From: Mesocentrotus franciscanus
Taxonomy: Eukaryota > Echinodermata > Echinoidea > Camarodonta > Strongylocentrotidae
Assembly (NCBI GenBank): GCA_037976565.1
Contig: CP137668.1
Coordinates: 19,179,714-19,243,713, forward strand
Reading direction: 5' to 3'
Length of the DNA: 64,000 nt
How positions within the stretch are numbered: position 1 is the first letter of the stretch; every line of letters starts with the position of its first letter. A program made the translations under genes and the position numbers. The notes under the pieces were generated by a model. The model did not search any database. It was not told where the DNA came from and worked only from the letters and a program-made list of their open reading frames with translations. Below, in pieces: positions 1-12,100 of the stretch.

Positions 1-68
1 TAATTTTTGAACTGATTCACCTCCAGCATGCAATAATGATATTATTTTTTTCCTTTTCCCATTTCCAG

Positions 69-137
69 AGGATATGTTGGATCCATCTGTACACCCGAGG
101 ACTAGCACCATTTTCCTCACCAAAGCAGAGTCATTAG
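69..137 (+). CDS. CCNY: CCNY exon a (HPRTSTIFL)
   Basis: Acceptor tttccag ends at 68 and the donor GTATGA starts at 138. The exon encodes [20 protein letters not shown] with one base left over. The first two bases complete a codon begun in an exon upstream of the window. Confidence 0.85.
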   Translation, partial: RICWIHLYTRGLAPFSSPKQSH

Positions 138-3100
138 GTATGAACACATTTCTGATTTGTATTAGGATAATTTTGACTACATGACATTATAATATTTCCA
201 TTTTTTTAAAAACATTTACCTAAAAGGCCTAATTTGAAGGAAAAAATGTGTTTAAAAAAATATAAAAAACCATGAGATAATATTGCTATATATAGGAAAG
301 TCATAACCAAGTAAGGGGTTATGTAATAACTTGTTAATAGATGTGCACAGTTTAAAAAAAATGGAGTATGATTGTTCAGTGATTCTAGGTAAGAGGATGC
401 AATATTATGCTTGGAAATCACTTTACAATCTCACTCCACTATTCAAGTCTTTACTCAGAGCCACAAATACGTGTTGGTTCCTCATGTAACAGGGACACCA
501 AAATGTCACAAAGTGGGTCCCTTATTTATGGAATTACCCATATATATATGCAATATTTAGTAAAGCTATGATCTAATTACATGTATCACCAACATGCAGA
601 ATTTTTGCAGAGTAGTAAGTCAGAGCTACTTAATCTTCAAGTTCTGATCTTGTACTAATCTTACTATTCCAGTGATCAAACAACATTTTTTCTAATATTT
701 GTATTACTTTTCTAGATCTTCATAAGACGTTATAACCTTTATTATAACAATGCTTATCGATGGAATATCGAATTCTCTTATTCCTGTTGGCTTAGAAGAA
801 GAAGACCCATCAGGCCCTGTTTCATAAAACTTATTATCAATAACAAATGTCACATTTCTATAATAAATTTTGCTCACAGCCAATCAAATGCAACAATTTC
901 AGTAGCTTATAACAGTTTTTGTGACATGTTGTTGATAACAAGTTTTATGAAACAGGGCCCTGGTTCCTTTAGACAGTGGGTTAAGAAAGTGACAAGTACA
1001 TGTAGGTATACATGTACTCCCCAAGCACCAAGGACATCATGAGATCTTCTTGCAGCTCAGATATAAAGGCTTGCATTCATAAAGATGGAATATTAAAAGG
1101 AAAACAAAGCATCAAGTGCCAAGCTTATTGTTCTGTACACGTTATACTGTAAATCTGTAAATATGTGATTACACGAATTGCATCATATTATCAAATAAAA
1201 AGGAGAAATTTCATTTAGTTGCAGAATTCAGGTAATTTGTATGCAGTGGGAGGTTAAAACTTAGCGTTCCATACATTAGTGGACTAAAGCTATCCACTTA
1301 ACCCTGGATCAAAGTTGGGATGTTTTTATGAATACCAACCAAATACATTTTTTTGTTGTTGTTGTGTGTGGATGATGTGAGTTGTATATACATGTATAGA
1401 GATTACACAAGACAGAAGAAACTATCACAGTGGCAGAAGGCTAAGTACACTCGGTAAGAAGTTCAGATCATATTCAACCATCTTTATAGATGACAACACA
1501 GTGTCTCAGTACAGACAGTATCAGGAAGGCCTACTTCCAGAGCATTGTCTATTGTTTTATACCCTGTGATGCTTTTGCTGCCCATAAATGACTTATTTTG
1601 TGTTTTTTTCCTTGATGTGATACAGAGGTAACACAAGACAGAAGAAACCATCACAGTGACAGCAGGCTGAGTTCAATCAGTAAGAAGTTCAGTTCATGTT
1701 CAACCATCTTTCTAGATGACAGCACAGTATCACAACCGAACCTCAAGTCAACGATACGATGGTGAGAAAGATGAGAGCAAGAAACCTATCACCTGCTGAG
1801 AGCTGGAAGGGTGTTCACTCATAGCATTTAATACAGAGTTCACATCCTTCTGGCTCTTAACAGACTAAGTATATTGAGCTAGTAAGAGATTCTCACAGTT
1901 GCATTTAGAAATTTTCAGAATGATTGGAACACATTGTACAGAATAATGGTTGCTAATGTACATGTATGGTTTAGATTTTAAATCTCTGTGTATTTTTCAA
2001 TAGGAAATTTGAAGAAAAAAATCTTGGTTTAGGGTCTGAGTTTCTTCTTATAACATTTGTACAGTGATTCAAATTACATGTAGCTGTTGTCAATATATTC
2101 AGGAAATATTCAAGGAATTCATGTGTATATGTACATGTAGGTCATATGGTAGACTAGTATAATGATATTTGTAAGTCAATGAAATAGTAAAACAGTGAAC
2201 GAAATGATAATTTGAGAATTGAAAACAGTGCATCTTTATGTATCACCTGACCTATAGCAAGGTTTAAGTGAATGTCTCTGTAAGAATAGCAGTAAACAGT
2301 AATTGGTCAAATTAATTATGCTGGTACAAAAGCCAGAATTGTAAGTATGATGCTATGCTTCCAAAGAGTTACATAACTCTTTGAACAATATCTATAAATA
2401 CATGTCCAACAAATTTATCTCATATACATGTACATGTATTTTGCATCCTTAATACAGTTATGGGTCACTGTACTTTTTATCTTCACATTTAAATTCAGTG
2501 TGGCATTGGCAATATACTACCATATAAAGAATAGAGACAGTAGCAGACAAATGGATATCTTTGATGAAAAGCAGTACCCACTATCAGTAAGTATACTTTC
2601 TGATGCACACTTTTTTTTTCCAGTCTTTATTATCATTTAAAGTTTGTTGAAAGATAGAAGGAGGAGGAGGAGGAGGAGGAGGAGGAGGAGGAGGAGGAGG
2701 AGGAGGAGGAGGAGGAGGAGGAGGAGGAGGAGGAGGAGGAGGAGGAGGAGGAGGAGGAGGAGGAGGAGGAGGAGGAGGAGGAGGAGGAGGAGGAGGAGGA
2801 GGAGGAGGAGGAGAAGAAGAAGAAGAAGAAGAAGGAGAAGAAGAAGAAGAAGAAGAAGAAGAAGAAGAAGAAGAAGAAGAAGAAAAAGGAGGAGAGGAAG
2901 AATGAGAAGAAGAAAGAGGAGGAAAAGAAGAAAAGAAAAAGGAGGAGAGGAAGAATGAGAAGAAGAAGAAGAAGGAAGAAGAAAGAAAGAAAGAAAGAAG
3001 AGGAGGAAAACCAAAAGAAAGATCTGACATGCCAACTATATGAAAACTGCACTTTATATCTACATCTTCTCCATCTCTAATGAGATATTTACTGTTTGAA

Positions 3101-6100
3101 GTTTGCTACTTTTTCCAGTATTTGGAATGTAAACATTGGAGAATCCTCCAGTCAGTGTACATCATTTTAAATTAAAAATAACCAGCATAGAAATACATGT
3201 ACTCTCTTTGTGGTACAGACATTTATTTTCTCCAAACCTATTTTTTGTTAGGCACTTTGCAAATACAAAATCACTTCTGCTATCCACTCCCACATCAAAG
3301 ATATTTTCTATGCTTATCATTTCCTTGTACGAAAATTTTCCATTTCTAAGCTGGCGTCTATTAACCCTTAAATAAAACAACTTAAATACCATGCTAATTG
3401 TTATTGATACAGGTTTCATACATGTACATGTATATGTTAAATCCTTCTTGATTGCAGAAGGAAACTACTGTTAAAGGCCTTCATGTATATTTTCTATGAA
3501 ACAGTTGAAACCTGACTCTTTTTACTTTGGTCTCAATCCGGTATAACTAAGTGACAATGTAGAAATTGATCTGAGACACTCTGTTTAACTTGACTTTGGC
3601 TTGAAAAACTGAAAAAATATGAACTGGGTGTGAGTGATTAGTAATTCACACTGGTGTCCATTTAATTTTCATAGTGCAATTACCACAAATTAGACATGCT
3701 TATACTGGAATAAATTGTTCTTTAAAGGGATCCGGTAACTTTGTCTCAGATTCTGAAACAAAATTCTGGATTTAGCTCATGATGCAATGATAATCATAAA
3801 CCTTTAGGTCAGTCAGGAACCCCATGACTTTTACAAGCTGATCGCCTGTCTGATTATCAAGATATTTATGATTGGAATTACAAATTTTGAAAACCGTCGC
3901 CTGATGGTTTTCATAACACTATAGTCTATTAGGGAAAACGAGTATGGTAAAACCGGTCAATCAAAGATTTTTACTTTTTGAGGCACTTCTTGATCATTTT
4001 GAAGCGCAATTTTTTTAGGGCTTCATTATTACACCATATCACAGACACTAATAACATGTAGGGCCGTGTATCTCAGATTTAACACTGTTAAACGATCCCT
4101 TTAAAGGGATCCGGTAACTTTGTCTCAGATTCTGAAACAAAATTCTGGATTTAGCTCATGATGCAATGATAATCATAAACCTTTAGGTCAGTCAGGAACC
4201 CCATGACTTTTACAAGCTGATCGCCTGTCTGATTATCAAGATATTTATGATTGGAATTACAAATTTTGAAAACCGTCGCCTGACGGTTTTCATAACACTA
4301 TAGTCTATTAGGGAAAACGAGTATGGTAAAACCGGTCAATCAAAGATTTTTACTTTTTGAGGCACTTCTTGATCATTTTGAAGCGCAATTTTTTTAGGGC
4401 TTCATTATTACACCATATCACAGACACTAATAACATGTAGGGCCGTGTATCTCAGATTTAACACTGTTAAACGATCCCTTTAAATGGTCTTTAACATATT
4501 TCAATTCACCTGGGCGCGGCTCATCCAGCTCCCGCCCCCTCAATGAATACGCGCAGACCTTTGCCATTCATTTACACATATGTGTTTTTATGTGGCGGTT
4601 TACCGCACCATATCTGAACGAGCCTTAACAGTTCCACTCTTCCATATCAAGGATATAAACCATAAACATTGTCAAGTTTGGACAAAGATGGTGTCATGGC
4701 AATGATTACAATTATTAATATGATTATTTTGTAACTCACTATTCAATATGAATTGAAACCCGAGATATCCGTATCTTTTGGAGTATATATTCCACACACA
4801 TTGTACAAATGGCAAAAGTTGACTGTGGGACATGTAGTACATAATTTTTCTCCATCAGTCTATTCAAGCAGAGGAAAGAGTTTGTTTTTTCAGAGTGATG
4901 TATTGATAATTACCTGAATTTTCTTGTTAATTTTTATTTGATTTCTTTCACAATGTGCAGAAAACTCCAGTACCGGAGGATTATGACAAACACAATCCAG
5001 AACACAGGCATATCTACAAGTTTATTCGCATGTTATTCAATGCAGCTCAGCTCACAGCAGAATGTGCAATAGTTACATTAGTAAGTATGATGGTCTACAT
5101 CTTTTAACAAACTGATCCTGGAAATATTATGTACTGGTTGGATTAATATAGCTTGCCCTTCCTGGAAGATTTATACATGTAGGATGAAATTTTTTCTCAT
5201 AAGTAGCTGGATTAGTAATTTTACGTTCCAAGTATGATTTTTGTTTGTTCATATATTAAAAGGCTTCTAATAGATACAATGTTCCTGTTCAAGGGAAGTT
5301 AGGTTTTATGTGCACTGACTTGGTCCCCAACTCAGAATAACCCATTTTGACCCTGCAAAGGACAGATTATTTAGGTGCATTCTAATTATGTCATTATAAA
5401 AAAAATATGGTTCATTTAAAGATTGATAAAAATGTTTCAATTATTGGTCTACATGCCTGCAGAATCCATGCTCCAAAAAAAGCATAAGGCTGAGTGGGCT
5501 AAAACATACAATTTCAGCTTTAAAAGCCTCAATTAACCCAAAATAGGCCAGTTTAAAAGTTTCAAAGTTTAACCCATTACGTAATCTGGCAAAGAATTGC
5601 CCATTATTACACTTAAATTTAAAAAAAAGAAAGGAAAGAATTTAACATATATTTCTTTTTTTCTGCAGGTGTATTTAGAGAGATTATTAACATATGCTGA
5701 AATCAACATCACACCTAGCAACTGGAAACGAATGGTCCTTGGTGCTATCCTCTTAGCTTCCAAAGTATGGGATGACCAAGCAGTCTGGAATGTAGACTAC
5801 TGTCAAATTCTAAGAGAATTAACAGTAGAAGATATGTGAGTATCAAACTAAAAAAATTGTAAGGAATTGCAACAATTTAAATTTGTGGTAAATGATAGCT
5901 CTGTGTGAAAATAACCTTAAAAGAAGCTCTTAGGAAATTTAGATTTAATCTAATGAAATTTGTATTTGATTTTGTTCCGAGAGCTTATTGTGGCTTTTAA
6001 GAACTGGAGAATCACTGTGTATTATTCACGGCTAACAAAAATAACAAACAACCAAATTTGCGTTTATGTCGTGGCTTTATTAACATTTTGAGATGGACGC

Positions 6101-9100
6101 TTATTTTGCACATTTTGATTTTCTGGGTGTCATAACAAAATAACACAGATATATTGAATCATAAAAATGCTTACAAATGCTAGGCCCCCCGCCTATGAAA
6201 TCGAGTGATGCCTAGGCTAAACTTATATACATTAAGTCATTATATCAGCCCCCCGCCTATAAAATCGAGTGATGCCTAAAGTTATAGAATATAGATGTAT
6301 ATATATACCAGCCTCTCCGCCTGTAAGATCGGATGATGCCTAAGATTAAAGCGTGACACCCTGAGTTTGAAAATGTGTAGGTACAACTAGGTCCCCCCGC
6401 ATTCAAATTGAATGGGGGCCGGAAAACTAAAATTGACATGCGAACAAATTCGACTGAATATACATTGGCAACCCCCTCGCATGTAAAAATTGAGTGGGGT
6501 CGAAAATTATCGGATGACAATTATTGATCAATAAACTTATCAGTACCATGTGATTAGTGATTTGGAGGCCGCCAAATCACAACGTTGTCATCAAACGATT
6601 TTTGTGCACTAAGGGAATATCTATGTTTAACTATTTACACTTTGGTGGAATTAACATTTCAATTGGCCAAATTAACCAATGTACATGTACAGGCATGTAC
6701 TTTTTCGCCCTTAAGCTAATTTATAACCCTATAACAGACTACAGAGTATCGTAATAAACTTATCTCTACAACACCGGCACATCATTATGCCTAATTCATT
6801 CCCCTCAAAGAAGTGACTAAACCGTTAATGCCCATTTCGAAATGAAGCATTCGCAAAACTGGTCATTTACCAATGTCCACCTAAACCTGCCCCATATAAC
6901 TATTATTTACTCTCCACAACTTTGTTACTCCCAAAATAAGGCACTCTTATCCCAACAACAAAAACATGATCTTGCGGTGCCGGACTCAAACTTTTTGCGG
7001 GATTTACATTGCTACCCGAACAGACTTAAACATTGAAATATAAGAACGCTGAAATATAAGAACACTGAACTATAAGAACATTGAAATATAAGAACAAACA
7101 ACGTGTTTTGTAACATTATCATTGTTTAACTACTTGGATGAACCGAGATAGGACAGGCCCTCCTTCAGGTCAGTGATAAACCTGTCCAAACCCTCATTGG
7201 AGAGATGCAATCCGTCCGGCCTATATAAAGCCCTATCCTTATGCCTTATGTCGGGGTGTGGAATGGCCTTTCCCCCATTCCTGCCGACCAAGGCGCGAGC
7301 GTATCGGTTCGTGGCCCTCCTTCTATCGTCTAATTTTCCCTGCTCTTCCGGACTACAGCATTTATATTCTACCCGTTCTAGGATGTCAGACCATATTATT
7401 GTCGTCTCAGTGTTCGATGTGATTAATCTGTTCACCGCATTCGCCATCGCCCTCTTCGAACATCCCTCTATGTCATTCGTGCCCACGTGTAACACTAAAA
7501 CGGTCGGCTTCGTCAGGCCACTGGTAATCGACTCTAGCCATGCGTTTGTTTGGTCCAAGCGAAGGCCCGCTTTCCAGCCCAATGGATGACCGTCCCCAAA
7601 CCCATATCGGCGCAGCCAGTCCGCTCCGCCCTGCGATGGGCCCAGAAAACGATAGAGTCGCCTACCATCCATATTTGTTCTGTGGACAAAATAAGAAAAG
7701 AGGACTGGGCAGCATTTTGTATTCCAAAGAACATGCGTTAATGTGAACTTGAAATCCCATTGTGTTTTCTTGCTCTTGTTCTGCATGTATGTTTGTTGTC
7801 TGCTTGACTTCGTTTTCATTTTCATGTTGTAGCACCATTATTATTATTATTGCTATTATTATTATTAGCTTATTTAACCTCTCGAGGCGAGGGACTTATT
7901 CCTCTGTGTGTTGTACATATATTCATTCCTGTGTATGCGGCCTCACCCTTACATTATTGGCCCCGGACACGTTAACCTCATCATTCACTCTGTTATATTT
8001 TGTACGTATACCTGGCGAATCAAATCAAATCAAATCAAATCAACCCCCACGGTACTTTGCAACATTGCTCATATTTAAACAACCATATCAAGCCTTATAT
8101 ATCTGCGATGCGCGGAGGAAGCCCATCGACCCATGTGCTGTATTTGGGCGTCCGAGCAGCCCGCCATAGCAGCGGTTGTAGCCGCACCTATACGAAAAGA
8201 ATGGGAGGAAAACTTCGCCGCCAACATATCTCTGTATGACATGCCTCTCTTTATCATGGCACTGAACTCATGCCTGGTGAGAGGAAGTGAACCATATGAG
8301 CAAAGAAAGCCTCCCCACTTCCCGGGCGCATTTTCAAATATCTAAGGACCGCCTTTACGGGACAACTACCCGCCTCAATTTCGTGTATTGAAATGGTGCA
8401 ACCGTTTCCCCTCGGATCAGTTTTTGATTCCCTTAAAGAGAGCTTCACCCGGCGATGTGGTGCACTGCCGGTGACTGCCACGTCCGTGAAACGCAGCATT
8501 CGATCCCGCCTATGCCGTGATGCCACTGTGAATTCACTAATTCGTAAAAAACCATAAAATGCCAAACAAAATGCGGCAGAGTATAATAACACTTCATAAG
8601 TGCTAACACAAACATGTTCCAAATCGGTCAACATTTGGTTCAAAACGGGTAATGTGATAGGATGCCTAGCGTCTCTCCTTGATGTGCGGCGCTTGCATCC
8701 CTCGACTAATCTTGCAATCACAAAATTCTGTGTCACGTCTTTTTCTCCAGCGGATCGCAGATAAAATGATAATCCAGATATGTAGGTTTGAACAGTAGAC
8801 CCTGCATATCCCCGCCAAGACAAATACGCCACTAACTGAGCTACCCTCTCGACATTAGGAGATATCTGCGGGTCATAACCGTAAACCCTGCAGAATTCCT
8901 TGTATGCCTCTAGTGCCGAGGCGTATGTTGCATGAGTACGACCTGCCCTAGACGCCATCAGCAGCTGATTTTGCTCTATAGCCAGCTGTTCCACAGTCGG
9001 GACGGCACCTCGATTCCCACCAGGGAAGCCCTTGGCGCTAGAGAACGAAACCGCTGCATCTGAAACCGAGAAAGTGCATCAGCAATACTATTATCACACC

Positions 9101-12100
9101 CACGAACATGCCTAGCCTTGAATACAACGTTATTACGTAAACATATGACAACTACTTCGCGCACTAATCTCATCATATCCGGGCATAGTGCCGACTGCTT
9201 ATTTATTACCGCAACTACGGCCTGGTTATCGCAATTAAACCAAATGTTCTTGTTCCTGAGTTCCACTCCCCATAGCTCAAGACCAACCCAGATGGGGAAC
9301 AATTCTAACAGGGCTATCGATCTGCTAGCTGCTTGGAAGCCCGGGGGCCAGGCAGCCTGCGCCCACCTGCCCCCGAAATAAATACCGAATCCAATGCCGG
9401 CAGCCGCGTCAGTAAAAAACTGTATGTCATCGCTGCCGCACCAGCCCGGTGCCCGGAAGAAGACTTGCCCATTAAAATGCGCTAGAAACTCGAGCCAAAC
9501 TCGCATGTCAGACTTTGCGCCCCTCGTCAACCTGATCATGTGATAAGGTCGATCCACCTTCCGAGTTAAATCTATAAGCCTTCTCAGGAATGCTCGACCC
9601 GGAGCAATTGCTTTACATACGAAATTTAGGCTCCCAATGATCGACTGTATACCCTTTAGAGATATCTTTTCCGCTGCAAGGCCCAATTTAGCTTCTTAAC
9701 CAAATCTGCAATTTTGTCTTCCGGGACCCGAATTTCACGAGCAACGCTATCAATTTCCAGCCCCAGATAAGATAACTTTGTGACCGGGCCCTCTGTCTTC
9801 TCCTGTGCTATGGGCACGCCAAACCGCTCGCAAATCACCTCGAAAGAAGCCATTGCACGCTTGCATTCTTCTGAATCTGCTCTACCAGCAAAAAAATAAT
9901 CATCCAAATAATGTACAATATTCTGTGACTCCGCTACTTTGCGGGTGCAAAATTCCAAAAAAGTGCTAAAACATTCAAAAGTAGAACAAGAAACGGAACA
10001 GCCCATTGGCAAACAACGGTCAAAATAGTAAAGCCCATCTACGCACATCCCGAGCAGTTCAAAATCTTCCGGACGAACCGGTAAAAGCCGGAAGGCCGAC
10101 TTGATGTCCGTCTTACCCATAAGAGCCCCTTTACCTAACCGAGCAACAATGTCGACTGCGGAATCAAATGACGAATACGTTACCGTACACTGATCTTCCG
10201 GAATGCCATCATTAACCGAAAGACCTTTGGGAGCGGAGAGGTGCTGAATCATACGGAACTCCCCCGGAGACTTCTTGGGCACTAGCCCTACCGGTGAACA
10301 CCTCATATTCTCAAAAGGAGGAATTGCAAACGGCCCTATGATTCTCCCCAATTCTATTTCTTTCCTCAATTTCTCCTGTAGAACATGTCTGTGACTAAAT
10401 GCCGATTTCAGATTTCTTACCGTTAATGGAACCCTTGTCCCTTCAAAATGCAAAGAAAAACCAAATTTAAATCCCTTGATTGAACGCTGTGCATGCTCCC
10501 GGTTAGGATAGGAGGCTAACATGGGTATCATCTTTGCCAATTTTACTGGCGTCGGTGCAATTTCAAGCAAAACAGTTGCCCTAATGTCCAGATGAGGTAC
10601 CGGCACCGGGTCGGCTCTGGCTACATTGCTTCGCACCATGACCCGTCGCTTGGCAGCGGGAACATTTGTGCCCGAATCTGCAGTTTTGTCCCCGTGTGCA
10701 CTTGCCTCTATTGTAGTCAAAACACACCCCCCGGGAAGGTGCGACTGCGCCTCCAAGTCCCCTGCTACTCGGGGAGAAAGATCTCCTCGCACCGTACGTT
10801 CCGCTGTACTGCTGACGAAAGGAGGAGGAGCGAGGCCCATGGGACGCAACCACCATCAACCACAATTCAGCATCCACGCTTGCCCAAGATCGCCCGGGCA
10901 GTCGCGCTTGCTTTAGCCTAAACTGTATGTCATACTCTCTCCACCCAAGGCCCCCAAATGCTCTAGAAGCGTGTCTAATCAAATCCATATATTTGATGAG
11001 CTCTCTCCTTCGCTCGATGTGCTTCTCCAAATAAATAGACACGAACACCAGGAACACGGATGTCCAATGCTCCACCGAAAATATGCCTTTATTCTTTGCC
11101 CGAGGTTGGAATTGCAACCCGAGCCCAGATTCAGACTGCCGCAGACTAAATACGGCTTCACCTAGCTCTTGGGATGCCCCACTATCACTCCGTGCATAAG
11201 CATTCTGTTTGAGAAGCAAGGCTAAATCAATAAATTCACTCCCCCAAATTCTCTCCTTGAGCGACATTGCCACTTCGGAACCCAACGGATCAGCCGCGCT
11301 CATAAACGGCACCGGTGACCCCACCACGGAAGGGGGTACTGGCGGCGCAGTCCGCTCCGCCATATTACCCTGGCATGAAGCCTGCCCAACCGATTGAGCC
11401 TGCAATGAAATCTCCGATTGCTCCCTCTCAGAGGGCACCGACTCTCGCGATAATCTCCGGCCATGATATGGCCGCGCGCGCCTACCAGTACTGGTATCAG
11501 GTACATCATTGCCACTAGCTCTAGATCTACAAATGATGTTAGGGTTGCACTCACCGCCCTGATCGTCGGTGCCGCTGGGGCCCACTCCGACAGGCGTTGA
11601 CGTTGCCTTCGCCCTTGCCCTCGGACTTTTCCTCGCCTGACTTGGGGGTAACGCTGCATCCGCTCTCGGATTCTCCGCCTGACTTGGAGGTAACGTTGCC
11701 CTGGGCGCCGTCTCACCACCCCTCTTCCTCCCGGCCACGGATTTCTTCTTCGCTTTTGGCATGATCGCCAACGTACTCCCGCCAGTAGAGATGCGAACAA
11801 GGCCACTAACACTAACAGTTCAAGTTGATAATGATATGGACTCTCCTTTCTAATCAGGCCCAACGACAAAGGCCAGCCCAAAACCCGAGTATAATCCCGC
11901 TGGTCGCTCACGAGAAGAAATAATTCAGCGTTATATATCCAACTAATTATTCCAGTGCAGTGCTAACGTTAGTATTAATCCAAATCCTCTAATAATGTTT
12001 TAGACTCCGTAAATTTTTCTTGTTGTCCATTCAAAATGAAAGCCATAACTAGAATGAAAGCCCCTTCGTGCTATTTTTAATTTGCTGGCGGTATTTTCCG

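Larger units (their letters stand above)
7130..11911 (-). mobile_element. Ngaro/DIRS-like tyrosine-recombinase retrotransposon, decayed
   Basis: On the minus strand the order is gag (10581-11771), reverse transcriptase (9656-10849), RNase H (8976-9686), tyrosine recombinase (8075-8994) and an SGNH-hydrolase-like ORF (7130-7825). RT-RH linked to a tyrosine recombinase instead of a DDE integrase defines the DIRS order. I see no methyltransferase ORF, and the extra hydrolase is recalled for some Ngaro elements. RT and RNase H, the two parts of the recombinase, and the hydrolase are each broken by frame changes, so this copy is inactive. It lies in the CCNY intron in antisense orientation. Element ends (split direct repeats) were not found; true limits may reach about 6000 and 12250. 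Confidence 0.88.

Noticed and set aside
2584..3052. Long ORFs on both strands of poly-Ser, poly-Leu, poly-Pro or poly-Arg
   Set aside because: They are the six-frame reading of a GGA/GAA triplet repeat.
7173..7589. 138-codon + strand ORF
   Set aside because: Shadow of the SGNH hydrolase on the opposite strand.
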